From Candidatus Cloacimonetes bacterium HGW-Cloacimonetes-2 (GTDB lineage Bacteria; Cloacimonadota; Cloacimonadia; Cloacimonadales; Cloacimonadaceae): a stretch of 64,000 bases of DNA. The DNA lies in assembly GCA_002842035.1 (NCBI GenBank), contig PHBP01000007.1:1-64000 (forward strand), given 5' to 3'. Shown here one piece after another: positions 46,183-55,419 of this stretch. The translations under genes were made by a program, and so were the position numbers. Numbering within the stretch: the stretch's first letter is position 1; every line of letters begins with the position of its first letter. The notes under the pieces were generated by a model. That model had not been told where the DNA came from and searched no databases. It saw only the letters and a list, made by a program, of their open reading frames with translations.

Positions 46183-47757
46183 ATGATGAGAAAGTATGGT
46201 TTGGTTTTGTTGTTATTGGCTGCTTTCGCAGTGCTGGGAGCGCTGCAGACGGCTTTGTTGACGCAGGTAGGCACAGCAAGTCTTGATTGGGAATATGATC
46301 AAATCGTGATGGATACGGATAGTACTTTATGCCTTTACAAAAGCTTCTATCCGAATAACGCGATGAACTATATCGAGATGAGGCGAATCCGGGCGAATGG
46401 ACTGGTGGAGAATACCGGAGTCATATACCAATTCCCTTATGATCCATTGGGTGATACGAGCCGTTACTATCTTCACTATACTCACCAGGAAGGTCCATCT
46501 CTCCATTGTATCTACTCGAATAACCGCCGTTTGGTCTATCTTCAACTCACCGGTTCATCGGTTACATATCACTACCTTACATATCAAGAGGGTGGCATAA
46601 ATGGCTTTAGCGGCTATCCGGTTTTCAGGGCTGATACAGTGTATTTTATTGGATACTCCTGGGACAACCAGACCAAGCTATGGGCTTGGAATTATCCGAC
46701 CGGGTCATTGGAATCTGTTTATACCTTTGCGCCCACAACATACGGAGAAATAGCCTGTCCTTTGGGTGAAGACAAGATTCTGCTTTCGCAGTGGAATATA
46801 AATACTTCAAACCCGGAGAATTACCCCGTAGTAATTATCGATTCTCAACACAACGCAATCCCCACAAGCTATAACAATATGCTCTTTATGACCTTTTACG
46901 AGTTTGAGCAAGATAGATACTATGTCGAGTGGTATTATGACGAGTATGCTAATACATACTCAAATTGCGGGATACTGGAATTTAGCTCAAACTCCATCAG
47001 CCTCGAAACGTGGTCCAGTATAGATAGCTGGGCTGAATTTGGTGAAGGCTGGCGATTTCTCTTTCCCTTTGGAGACCACTTGCATGCCTGCAGCTATACT
47101 TACTCCAGTATGTCCGGGACTTATAACTACGCAAGGATTTTTGAGCAGAGCGCATCCGGCGATATCGATTTAGTGGATGGTTTTCCCCAAGTCTCAGAAC
47201 CGGATAAGATGTTCAGATTCCTTGGAAACTACAGAGCCAGGCTTCTCACTGTGCACTTTGCCGGTGGGGAGGACCATTTCAGACTGGCTGATACGAATAC
47301 ACAGGAGTGGATAAACGTCGCGGGGAGTCCCTGGCAGGGTGCGGATGAGGATTACTATTCGATAAAGTATCTCTGTAGCGACCGGTATATCTTTGTGCAC
47401 GGACGTAGCGGAGTGAACAATCCGAGCATCTATAGCTGCCTCTCGCTGGAGATAGCCACCTCCGCGGAAGATGGATTGCAGACTGATGCGCCGGCATTGA
47501 GCGTGTATCCCAATCCCTGCAGTGGTGAGATTACGATAGATTTTGTTCAAATTGCCGGGCAGAAAACGGAGCTTGAGATCTACAATATCAGGGGACAGAA
47601 AGTGGATACTATTGAGCTCGAAGCTCTGCGCTCCGGGGAACAGCGTATTATCTACAATTTCTACCAGCGGGGAGAGCAGAAAAAAGCCCCGGGAATCTAT
47701 TTCCTGAGGCTAAGACAAGGAGAGAGCCAGGTTATCAGAAAGCTCGTGCTACTCTAA
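46183..47757 (+). CDS. T9SS cargo protein of unknown function
   Basis: A 524-residue protein with a signal peptide (GLVLLLLAAFAVLGALQTALL) and a long central region of aromatic-rich beta strands (LWAWNYPTGSLESVYTF, VVIIDSQHNAIP, HACSYTYSSMSGTYNYARIFEQSASGDIDL), perhaps a beta-propeller; no family is recognised. The C-terminus is a T9SS/FlgD-like sorting domain: LSVYPNPCSGEITIDF, LEIYNIRGQKVDTI, GIYFLRLRQGESQVIRKLVLL. It is therefore exported to the cell surface or medium. Two adjacent ATG codons occur at the start; CAGGAG stands before them. It is followed directly by the convergent flavin reductase gene. Confidence 0.82.
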   Translation: MMRKYGLVLLLLAAFAVLGALQTALLTQVGTASLDWEYDQIVMDTDSTLCLYKSFYPNNAMNYIEMRRIRANGLVENTGVIYQFPYDPLGDTSRYYLHYTHQEGPSLHCIYSNNRRLVYLQLTGSSVTYHYLTYQEGGINGFSGYPVFRADTVYFIGYSWDNQTKLWAWNYPTGSLESVYTFAPTTYGEIACPLGEDKILLSQWNINTSNPENYPVVIIDSQHNAIPTSYNNMLFMTFYEFEQDRYYVEWYYDEYANTYSNCGILEFSSNSISLETWSSIDSWAEFGEGWRFLFPFGDHLHACSYTYSSMSGTYNYARIFEQSASGDIDLVDGFPQVSEPDKMFRFLGNYRARLLTVHFAGGEDHFRLADTNTQEWINVAGSPWQGADEDYYSIKYLCSDRYIFVHGRSGVNNPSIYSCLSLEIATSAEDGLQTDAPALSVYPNPCSGEITIDFVQIAGQKTELEIYNIRGQKVDTIELEALRSGEQRIIYNFYQRGEQKKAPGIYFLRLRQGESQVIRKLVLL

Positions 47758-47791
47758 GTAGTATTACGATGGCTGATAAGGTGGATGCTGA

Positions 47792-48265
47792 TTATTTATA
47801 GACGAAGAATTCCTTTTCGTCGTTCAGCCAGCTATACTTTACTTCACCGACAAAGATGGTATGGTCGCCGGAGCGTACCTGGCTTACGATCTCACACTCA
47901 AAATTGACGATTGCTTCTGTAAGTATGGGGATCTTTTGGAACTTGCCGGGCTTGAATTCTACTCCTGAAGCTGCGAACTTGTCCATATCACGCCCGGAAT
48001 TTGATCCTGCGAGAGAGAGCACAGGCTTGAGCTCGGGAGATGGCAGGACGAGATTGAAATAGCCAAAGTCGCTGAGGCAATCGTATGAATAGCGGCTATG
48101 TCCTATTGAGATGGCAAATTGGGGAGGCTGTATAGAGGTTCTCATAAACCACTCCACGGTGATCAGATTGTAGTTATGATCGGGTTTACGGCTTACTACG
48201 AGAGCTACTTTGGAGGGGAGGTGAACCTTTGTGTAGGCTTGTGGAAAATCTACTATGGAAAGCAT
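47792..48265 (-). CDS. Flavin reductase-like FMN-binding protein
   Basis: A 157-residue split-barrel flavoprotein-like protein of the flavin reductase/FMN-binding family. The start is the ATG at 48265, preceded by AAAGGAG at 5 bases; the longer reading upstream lacks a ribosome site. Motifs typical of the family: VALVVSRKPDHNYNLITVEWFM near the N-terminus, PPQFAISIGHSRYSYDCLSD, FNLVLPSPELKPVLSLAGS, and IVNFECEIVSQVRSGDHTIFVGEV. It probably binds FMN and may reduce flavin or act as an oxidoreductase; the partner is unknown. It is divergent from the V-ATPase operon. Confidence 0.85.
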   Translation of the reverse strand: MLSIVDFPQAYTKVHLPSKVALVVSRKPDHNYNLITVEWFMRTSIQPPQFAISIGHSRYSYDCLSDFGYFNLVLPSPELKPVLSLAGSNSGRDMDKFAASGVEFKPGKFQKIPILTEAIVNFECEIVSQVRSGDHTIFVGEVKYSWLNDEKEFFVYK

Positions 48266-48368
48266 TGTATCTCCTTTGGCTGGAATTAATAGGTTATTGG
48301 ATAGTATAAAGCATCGTGGGGCAGTTTGCAAGGGCATCTGACTGTTAGTTTACTTTCGTGAATTCTTG

Positions 48369-48395
48369 TTGACACAAAACATAAGAGTTTAAAAC
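48369..48395 (+). promoter_or_regulatory. Possible promoter of the V-ATPase operon
   Basis: TTGACA (48369-48374), 15 bases, then TAAAAC (48390-48395), 35 bases before the ATG of the first gene. The -35 is perfect; the -10 is weak for sigma70 but recurs before gyrB and the tRNA. Confidence 0.4.
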
Positions 48396-48429
48396 GTGGA
48401 AAAAAGTAATCAAAGCTGGAGTAAGAACT

Positions 48430-49035
48430 ATGAGCGACCAGTTGCAAGACCTTTTAAGCAAAGTATATGAGGAAGGGGTTGCCAAAGCGGAAGCCGAAGC
48501 CGCTAAAATCCTCGCCTCCGCACGTGAAGAAGCAGATAGCATTAGAACCAAAGCAATGCACGAAGCGGATATTATCCTGAAAGATGCCGCCAAACGCGCG
48601 GAAGAACAGAAGAAAAACACCCAATCCGACCTGAAGCTGGCAGCCCAGCACACGGTCAATTCTCTCAAAAGCAAAATCACCGATCTGATACTGGGAAGCG
48701 TCTATAATACTAAGATTGCAGCAGATTTCACTGATACAGACTTTACCAAGAAGCTTATTCTGGAATCTCTGGAAGCCTGGAAAACGAGCAGCAAAGATGG
48801 GATCATTACCATTCCCGAAGCTATGAAAGCCAAGCTGGAAGATCACTTTATCGCCTCTATGAAGGCTGTGCTCGACAACAAGCTACTGGTGGAGTTTAGC
48901 CCGGCAATGAAAAACGGCTTTACCATCGCTCCTCAGGATGGCAGCTACAAGCTTAGCTTTACGGATAGTGATTTTGCCAATCTTTTCAATTCCTTCTTGC
49001 GTCCACGCACCCAAAAGCTATTATTTGAATCCTGA
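48430..49035 (+). CDS. ntpE: V-type ATPase subunit E
   Basis: A 201-residue peripheral stalk subunit. The first 95 residues form a long charged helix (EEGVAKAEAEAAKILASAREEADSIRTKAMHEADIILKDAAKRAEEQKKN) typical of subunit E, followed by a compact C-terminal domain. It is the first gene of the operon that also encodes A, B, D, I and K. Subunit E normally pairs with G to link the catalytic head to subunit I; no separate G gene is seen nearby. GGAG precedes the ATG. Confidence 0.85.
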   Translation: MSDQLQDLLSKVYEEGVAKAEAEAAKILASAREEADSIRTKAMHEADIILKDAAKRAEEQKKNTQSDLKLAAQHTVNSLKSKITDLILGSVYNTKIAADFTDTDFTKKLILESLEAWKTSSKDGIITIPEAMKAKLEDHFIASMKAVLDNKLLVEFSPAMKNGFTIAPQDGSYKLSFTDSDFANLFNSFLRPRTQKLLFES

Positions 49036-49037
49036 TA

Positions 49038-49922
49038 ATGCAATACTACTATTTCATCAGCGGTTTACCCGGCCTGAGCATTGATGACGCAAAGCAAAGC
49101 TATAGCACTGCGGCATTTCGGGAGGACGCATCAAAACACCTGAGTGCTGCTGATTACAAGCTGCTCCTCAGCCTGCATCTGCCGGATGAACTGGATATCC
49201 TACTAAGATTGATCTATAATGGGGTTCTGCCGGAGAAGCCGGTATCAGTCTATCCTGAGAAATATTGGGAGAGATTTCTGGCTTATTGCAAAGAACTCGT
49301 CCAGAATCAGGATATCAAAGAGCCGGCTGAGTTCAAAGACCTACCGGGCTTCATCTCGGCTAAGGTAGTCGAGCTGTTCTCTCAGGAAGAGCTTCCCCCC
49401 TACCATACTACAGATCACTCTTTTATACAGGATGCTTACGAGTATTTGGAGCAATCGGGAAACAAGTTTATCAAGGCTTGGTTTGAGTATGATGCCCAGA
49501 TCAGGAATATTGTGATAGCGATCAATGGACGTGAGCATAATTACGACTTCAAGCCGTATCTGGTGGGTCACAAGGAATATGTTGATTCGATCAGGCGTAG
49601 TACTGCTTCAGATTTTGGGCTTGGCAAGGATGTGGAGACATACGATGCAGTATGGCGAATCTATGATCAAAACAATATTCTCTACCGCGAGAGATCATAC
49701 GATGTCCTGCGCTGGAAGTGGATCGATGCAAAGCTCTTCTTTGAGTATTTCAGCGTTGACAAGATCCTTGGCTATTACTCCAAACTCAGAATACTGGAAC
49801 GCTGGACATCGATGGATACAGATAGCGGTAAAGAGAGCTTTTACGATACGTTGAATGCGCTGAGTGAGAGCTTTAAGATACCGGGCGAGTTCTCGGTAAA
49901 AGCTTTGAAAGATAAAAACTGA
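49038..49922 (+). CDS. DUF2764 family protein, probable V-ATPase subunit C-like
   Basis: A 294-residue soluble protein beginning MQYYYFISGLPGLSID, the characteristic opening of DUF2764. Genes of this family sit between subunits E and A in V-ATPase operons of Bacteroidota and relatives, as here. Its helix-rich composition and its place in the operon, where subunit C would be expected, suggest that it replaces subunit C (the central-stalk to membrane connector); this is an inference from context. It starts 2 bases after ntpE, with weak ribosome-site evidence, and subunit A begins 28 bases later. Confidence 0.82.
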   Translation: MQYYYFISGLPGLSIDDAKQSYSTAAFREDASKHLSAADYKLLLSLHLPDELDILLRLIYNGVLPEKPVSVYPEKYWERFLAYCKELVQNQDIKEPAEFKDLPGFISAKVVELFSQEELPPYHTTDHSFIQDAYEYLEQSGNKFIKAWFEYDAQIRNIVIAINGREHNYDFKPYLVGHKEYVDSIRRSTASDFGLGKDVETYDAVWRIYDQNNILYRERSYDVLRWKWIDAKLFFEYFSVDKILGYYSKLRILERWTSMDTDSGKESFYDTLNALSESFKIPGEFSVKALKDKN

Positions 49923-49950
49923 TAATAATGAATAGATAGAAGGTATCTTT

Positions 49951-51705
49951 ATGACCAATGGAATAGTCAAAGGAATTATCTCAAACCTGGTCATGGTCGA
50001 AGTGGATGGTCCTGTCTCCCAAAATGAGATCTGCTATATCGAGCTTCAAGGCGTGAAGCTGATGGCAGAAGTCATCAAGGTCGTGGGAAATCTCGCTTAT
50101 GCACAGGTCTTTGAGAGCACACGCGGTCTCCGCCCCGGAGACAAGGTCGAATTTGTGAAGCATATGCTACAGGTCAAGCTGGGTCCCGGTATGCTTTCCA
50201 AGAATTATGACGGATTACAAAACGACCTCAACAAGATGAAGGGCGTTTATCTTACCCGTGGTGAATATACTGATCCACTGGATGAAGAAGGAAAGTGGCA
50301 GTTTAAGCCTCTGGCCAAAGCAGGTGACGTCGTGAGCGGTGGTGATTGGCTGGGCGAAGTGAAAGAAAGCTGGATATCTCACAAGATAATGGTTCCTTTC
50401 ATAATGGAAGAGCAATACACAGTAAAGAGTGTTTCTCCGGAAGCCGAGTATTCCATCAAGGATACAATAGCTGTGCTTACTGATGCGGACGGCAAGGATC
50501 ACAACATCAATATGATCCAGTATTGGCCTGTGAAGCTGCCTATCAGGGCATTCAAAGACAAGCCACGTCCTTTCAGACTGATGGAGACAGGTGTGCGTAC
50601 GATTGACACGCTCAATCCAATCGTGGAAGGAGGTACCGGCTTTATTCCCGGGCCTTTCGGCTGTGGTAAGACAGTGCTCCAGCATAGTATTTCAAAGAAT
50701 GCAGATGCTGATCTGATCATTGTGGCAGCTTGCGGTGAGCGTGCCAATGAAGTGGTCGAGATCTTCGTTGAGTTCCCGGAGCTGGATGATCCACGCACCG
50801 GACGCAAACTGATGGAGCGTACAATCATCATCTGCAACACCTCTAATATGCCCGTGGCAGCTCGTGAAGCATCCGTCTATACAGCTATGACTATTGCCGA
50901 GTATTATCGCTCTATGGGCTTGAAAGTACTGCTCCTGGCAGATTCTACCTCGCGCTGGGCACAGGCTCTCAGAGAGATGTCCAACCGTATGGAAGAGCTG
51001 CCCGGTCCTGATGCTTTCCCGATGGACTTGCCTGCAATAGTTTCAAACTTCTATTCCCGTGCCGGATTCGTAAATCTGAACAATGGATCGACAGGCTCTA
51101 TCACATTTATTGGAACGGTTTCTCCTGCAGGTGGAAACCTCAAGGAACCCGTGACAGAATCCACCAAGAAGGCTGCTCGCTGTTTCTATGCCCTCTCTCA
51201 GGACAGAGCAGACAGCAAGCGCTACCCCGCAGTTGATCCGATAGATTCCTATTCCAAGTATCTGGAGTATGACGAGGTACAGGATTACCTCAATACCAAT
51301 ATCGAATCAGGCTGGGTAGGGAAAGTCCTACACGCCAAAGATATTCTGCTGAGAGGCCGTGAAGCCTACGAACAGATCAATATCCTGGGTGATGATGGAG
51401 TTCCTTTGGCATATCATGACAAGTATATGAAGTCCGAGCTGATCGATCGCATTATCCTCCAGCAAGATGGCTTTGACAAGATAGATCAATCCACTCCTAT
51501 GAAACGCCAGCAGTATATGCTGGATCTGGTCTTGGAAATATGTGACTTTGAATACAGCTACGATGGCTTTGAAGATGTCCAGCCCTATTTCATCCAGATG
51601 GTAAACCTCGCCAAGCAGATGAACTATGCAGAGTTTGAATCCGACAAGTTCAAGGAGTTCGAACGTGAGTTGCACTCTATCGTTGCCCAAAGGAGAGTGA
51701 AATGA
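49951..51705 (+). CDS. ntpA: V-type ATPase catalytic subunit A
   Basis: The 584-residue catalytic subunit. The P-loop GPFGCGKTVLQHS is at about residue 230, and the Walker B-like region is LLLADSTSRWAQALREMSNRMEELPGPDAFP. The bulge or non-homologous region found only in A subunits, which inserts around residues 110-200, is present (EYTDPLDEEGKWQFKPLAKAGDVVSGGDWLG). The C-terminal helix domain is complete. Length matches the family. It overlaps subunit B by 4 bases. Confidence 0.97.
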   Translation: MTNGIVKGIISNLVMVEVDGPVSQNEICYIELQGVKLMAEVIKVVGNLAYAQVFESTRGLRPGDKVEFVKHMLQVKLGPGMLSKNYDGLQNDLNKMKGVYLTRGEYTDPLDEEGKWQFKPLAKAGDVVSGGDWLGEVKESWISHKIMVPFIMEEQYTVKSVSPEAEYSIKDTIAVLTDADGKDHNINMIQYWPVKLPIRAFKDKPRPFRLMETGVRTIDTLNPIVEGGTGFIPGPFGCGKTVLQHSISKNADADLIIVAACGERANEVVEIFVEFPELDDPRTGRKLMERTIIICNTSNMPVAAREASVYTAMTIAEYYRSMGLKVLLLADSTSRWAQALREMSNRMEELPGPDAFPMDLPAIVSNFYSRAGFVNLNNGSTGSITFIGTVSPAGGNLKEPVTESTKKAARCFYALSQDRADSKRYPAVDPIDSYSKYLEYDEVQDYLNTNIESGWVGKVLHAKDILLRGREAYEQINILGDDGVPLAYHDKYMKSELIDRIILQQDGFDKIDQSTPMKRQQYMLDLVLEICDFEYSYDGFEDVQPYFIQMVNLAKQMNYAEFESDKFKEFERELHSIVAQRRVK

Positions 51706-53018
51706 CAGCCTTTCAAAAGATATATACCAGGTTAAATCAGATCACCAAGGCTACCTGTACAGTAAGTGCATCCGGCATAGGCAATGAAGAGATGGCAACC
51801 GTGGCAGGACGCAGAGCTCAGGTCGTTAAGATCATGGGTGAATCAGTCACATTGCAGATCTTCTCCGGTACTGAAGGTATCGGCACAGATGCCGAAGTAG
51901 TCTTTTTCGGTAAACCGCCCACACTCAAAGTAAGTGATGAGCTTGCAGGCAGATTCTTTGATGCTTATGGCGATCCTATTGATGGCGGTCCTGAAGTACA
52001 GGGTGAAGAGATAGAAATCGGCGGACCATCGGTTAATCCGGTGCGTCGTAAACAACCATCCGAACTCATCGCAACCGGTATTGCCGGTATTGACCTGAAC
52101 AACACTTTGGTGACCGGACAAAAGATTCCCTTCTTTGCCGATCCAGACCAGCCCTACAACCAAGTAATGGCTATGGTTGCCCTGCGCGCCAATGCCGATA
52201 AGATCATCCTGGGCGGTATGGGTCTCTCAAACGACGATTATCTTTACTACAAGAACGCCTTTGAGAATGCCGGTGTGATTGATCGTATAGTGTCCTTTGT
52301 GAATACTACCGAGAATCCTCCGGTGGAACGTCTCCTTGTGCCCAATATGGCTCTCTCTGCTGCAGAGTATTTTGCAGGAGAAAAGCAGGAGAAGGTACTG
52401 GTATTGCTTACTGATATGACTCTGTACTGCGATGCTCTCTCGATAGTATCAAACCGTATGGATCAGATTCCCTCCAAAGACAGTATGCCCGGCTCCCTCT
52501 ATTCTGAGCTGGCAAAGCTCTATGAGAAAGCAGTACAGTTCCCTGAGGGCGGATCAATCACCATCGTAGCAGTTACGACCCTCTCCGGTGGAGATATCAC
52601 CCACGCTATCCCGGATAATACCGGCTACATCACAGAAGGTCAGCTCTACCTGCGTCGTGATACGGACATCTCCAAGGTGATTGTCGATCCTTTCCGCTCT
52701 CTATCAAGGTTGAAACAGCTTGTCATTGGCAAAAAGACCCGCGCAGATCATCCTCAGGTGATGAATACCGCTGTAAGGCTTTACTCAGACGCTGCGAATG
52801 CCAAGACCAAGCTGGAGAACGGCTTTGATCTCTCGGATTATGACGAGCGTGTACTCAGCTTTGCCAAACAGTATTCCGAACTGATCCTCGCAATAGACGT
52901 CAATATAGATATTGACGAGATGCTGGATACTACCTGGGAACTCTTCCAGAAGTACTTCAACCGCGCTGAGATCGGTATCAAAGACGAATTTATGAAGCTT
53001 TACTGGAAAAAGCAATGA
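51702..53018 (+). CDS. ntpB: V-type ATPase subunit B
   Basis: The 438-residue non-catalytic nucleotide-binding subunit that alternates with A in the head. Typical stretches: TVAGRRAQVVKIMGESVTLQIFSGTEGI, TGIAGIDLNNTLVTGQKIPFFA, and KVLVLLTDMTLYCDALSIVSNRMDQIPSKDSMPGSLYSELAKLYEKA. It lacks a canonical Walker A glycine loop, as in other B subunits. It is slightly short compared with many homologues of about 460-480 residues. The ATG overlaps the A stop; the D gene overlaps its stop. Confidence 0.96.
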   Translation: MTAFQKIYTRLNQITKATCTVSASGIGNEEMATVAGRRAQVVKIMGESVTLQIFSGTEGIGTDAEVVFFGKPPTLKVSDELAGRFFDAYGDPIDGGPEVQGEEIEIGGPSVNPVRRKQPSELIATGIAGIDLNNTLVTGQKIPFFADPDQPYNQVMAMVALRANADKIILGGMGLSNDDYLYYKNAFENAGVIDRIVSFVNTTENPPVERLLVPNMALSAAEYFAGEKQEKVLVLLTDMTLYCDALSIVSNRMDQIPSKDSMPGSLYSELAKLYEKAVQFPEGGSITIVAVTTLSGGDITHAIPDNTGYITEGQLYLRRDTDISKVIVDPFRSLSRLKQLVIGKKTRADHPQVMNTAVRLYSDAANAKTKLENGFDLSDYDERVLSFAKQYSELILAIDVNIDIDEMLDTTWELFQKYFNRAEIGIKDEFMKLYWKKQ

Positions 53019-53614
53019 GCCTTAAATTCCAATACAACAAAACTGCTCTGCAAGAGCTGAATAAACAGCTAAAGGTTCGCATCAAAGCGCTTCCCACCTT
53101 GAAAAACAAGGAAAGCGCACTGCGGCTGGAAGTGAAACGAGCCAGAGACAAAGTCCACGAGTTGGATCTGAGTATTCAAGCCAAGTTCAACGAGCTTAAT
53201 GAATTTATGAAGCTCTACACGGAGTTTGACCCCTCGCTGGTCAAGATCCGCGAGATTGATATTCAGAGCCGCAAGATTGCCGGTGTACAGACGCCGCTAT
53301 TGGGCAAGATTGAATATGAACTGGCGCAGATCAACCTCTTCAGAGCACCCACATGGTTTTTGGATGGTGTCCAGCTACTGAAACAAGTCTCAGAGCTCCA
53401 AATCGAGCAGAGGCTATTTCAACGCAAAATGCAGATTCTGGAGCACGTCCGCAAGAAGACCACACAGAAAGTCAATCTCTACGAGAAAGTACAGATTCCC
53501 GCTTTTGAAGAAGGCATCCTCAAGATCAAACGCTTCCTGGAAGATGAGGAAAACCTCTCCAAAGCAGGACAGAAGATACTGAAAAACCGTATGAGCAACG
53601 AGGCAGCCTTATGA
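53015..53614 (+). CDS. ntpD: V-type ATPase subunit D
   Basis: A 199-residue central rotor shaft subunit. The long N- and C-terminal antiparallel coiled coil is evident (FQYNKTALQELNKQLKVRIKALPTLKNKESALRLEVKRARDKVHELDL at the start; RKMQILEHVRKKTTQKVNLYEKVQIPAFEEGILKIKRFLEDEEN at the end). Subunit D turns with the ring inside the A3B3 head. No F subunit gene follows. Both ends overlap their neighbours by 4 bases. Confidence 0.9.
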   Translation: MSLKFQYNKTALQELNKQLKVRIKALPTLKNKESALRLEVKRARDKVHELDLSIQAKFNELNEFMKLYTEFDPSLVKIREIDIQSRKIAGVQTPLLGKIEYELAQINLFRAPTWFLDGVQLLKQVSELQIEQRLFQRKMQILEHVRKKTTQKVNLYEKVQIPAFEEGILKIKRFLEDEENLSKAGQKILKNRMSNEAAL

Positions 53615-55407
53615 TCGAGAAAATGAGGAAATACAGCTTCGTACTGTACCATCTGGACTATGGTGACTTCCTGAAGAAGCTGCAAGATCTGGGAGTACTG
53701 CATATTGAAAGCAGCAAAGTTGCAGAGAATCCCGCTCTTATCCAGAATCAGGAGCTGATGGCTGAATACTCCGATGCCATCAAGTATCTTGAGAAATACA
53801 GCAGTCCCGATGCTAAGCCAAGCGCTTCTCCCCTACCGGTCAAAGCCATTCTCAATAAGGTCAATCAAGCTAAAGAAGAGCTGGAAAAGCTATCCCGCCA
53901 GAAAGAAGCCATACGTAAACAGATTCACGATCTCGAGCCCTGGGGACACTTCGATTATCCCCTGCTTGAGCTTCTGAAACAGAAAGGTGTTTCGGTAGAA
54001 TTCTATCACTGCCTAAAGAACCATTTCAAGCAGGAATGGAAAGAACAGGCTTTGATACTGGAAGTGACAGAACGCTCGGGTATGCTCTACTTTGCTGTTG
54101 TATCAAGCGGCAATGCCCCGCAGATAGAAGCCGATAGATTCAGCTTTCATCAACACAGCCTCGCCGAGTACGAGCAGCAATTTGCAGAACTGGAACAGCG
54201 TCAAAACGACATCATAGACTACTATAAAAACACTTCTGCAACATCTACAAAAGAGTTTACTGCCGAGATCGCAAACCTCAGCAAGAGCTACGAATATACC
54301 AAAGCTCTGGAACTCGCAGATAACGAGGCAAAAGATCACCTCAGAGTTCTAACAGGATGGGTGCCAAAGAGTAAGGAACAAGACTTAAAGCAATTTGTGA
54401 CAGACAACGGAGTAATTCACTTCAGTGCAGATGTATTGCCTGATGACAATCCTCCCATTATGCTGAAGAACAACGCCTTCTCTCGTCTCTACGAGACCAT
54501 CAGCAAGATGTATATGTTGCCAAATTACAATGACTTTGATCTTACTCCCTTCTTCGCGCCGTTCTTTATGCTCTTCTTTGGTTTCTGCAATGCTGATATG
54601 GCTTATGGAGTCATCCTGATTGCTCTGGCTTTCTTCCTGAAACGCAAGAACAAAGCCCCGGGGTTCCAAGTCTTTATGAACCTTGTGATCACCTTTGGCA
54701 TAGCCTCCATCGTTGTTGGAGCAGCCTTTGGAACGATCCTGGGCTTCCAGTTAGTAGAAAATGAGAATCTCAAGCGCTATGTGTTGGTCAAAAACAATGA
54801 ACAGATCTTCAATCTGGCGCTGCTTTTAGGTGCGATACAAATCCTCTTTGGTGTGATGATCAATACGATCAAGCAGATGCTGAGATCAGGATTCCGCTAC
54901 GGGCTGGCTCCGCTGGGAACCTTCCTGTTTATCCTGGCTTTGGCAGTACTTGGATCAACCCAGCTTGGTGTAGAGAAAGCTCCCATCCACGACCTCGCAA
55001 AGTATCCTCTCTTTGCCGGATTGGCTCTGATCCTGCTCTTCAACAACCCCAAAAAGAACATCATTATCAATATCCTGGGTGGTTTGTGGCTACTTTACAA
55101 CGTAGTAACAGGCTTCTTTGGCGATATATTGTCATACATTCGTCTGTTCGCATTGGGCGTCTCAAGCGCAATACTGGGCTTTGTGATAAATTCCATCGGC
55201 TCAACCATACTCGGGGACAAGCCTGGAATCTTAAACTACCTCATTTATCCTATCTTTATGGTGCTGGGGCATTCATTGATCCTTGCCCTGGGCGCCTTGA
55301 GCGCTTTTGTGCATCCGATGCGTCTTACCTTTGTGGAATTTTTTAAGAACGCAGGGTTCGAAGGACCTGGCATAGCTTACAAACCTTTTGGAAATCAGAA
55401 TAAATAA
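53611..55407 (+). CDS. ntpI: V-type ATPase subunit I
   Basis: The 598-residue membrane stator, equivalent to eukaryotic subunit a. The N-terminal half (about 1-300) is soluble with coiled-coil regions; the C-terminal half has about seven or eight helices, opening with FDLTPFFAPFFMLFFGFCNADMAYGVILIALAFFL and including DILSYIRLFALGVSSAILGFVIN. The latter carries the conserved Arg (SYIRLF) that faces the rotor ring in this family. Ion passage occurs between this subunit and K. The ribosome site is internal to the D gene; K begins 12 bases downstream. Confidence 0.95.
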   Translation: MIEKMRKYSFVLYHLDYGDFLKKLQDLGVLHIESSKVAENPALIQNQELMAEYSDAIKYLEKYSSPDAKPSASPLPVKAILNKVNQAKEELEKLSRQKEAIRKQIHDLEPWGHFDYPLLELLKQKGVSVEFYHCLKNHFKQEWKEQALILEVTERSGMLYFAVVSSGNAPQIEADRFSFHQHSLAEYEQQFAELEQRQNDIIDYYKNTSATSTKEFTAEIANLSKSYEYTKALELADNEAKDHLRVLTGWVPKSKEQDLKQFVTDNGVIHFSADVLPDDNPPIMLKNNAFSRLYETISKMYMLPNYNDFDLTPFFAPFFMLFFGFCNADMAYGVILIALAFFLKRKNKAPGFQVFMNLVITFGIASIVVGAAFGTILGFQLVENENLKRYVLVKNNEQIFNLALLLGAIQILFGVMINTIKQMLRSGFRYGLAPLGTFLFILALAVLGSTQLGVEKAPIHDLAKYPLFAGLALILLFNNPKKNIIINILGGLWLLYNVVTGFFGDILSYIRLFALGVSSAILGFVINSIGSTILGDKPGILNYLIYPIFMVLGHSLILALGALSAFVHPMRLTFVEFFKNAGFEGPGIAYKPFGNQNK

Positions 55408-55419
55408 ATTGGAGAAATC

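Noticed and set aside
51702-53018. Missing P-loop in subunit B as a sign of inactivation
   Set aside because: B subunits of V-ATPases normally lack a canonical Walker A motif.
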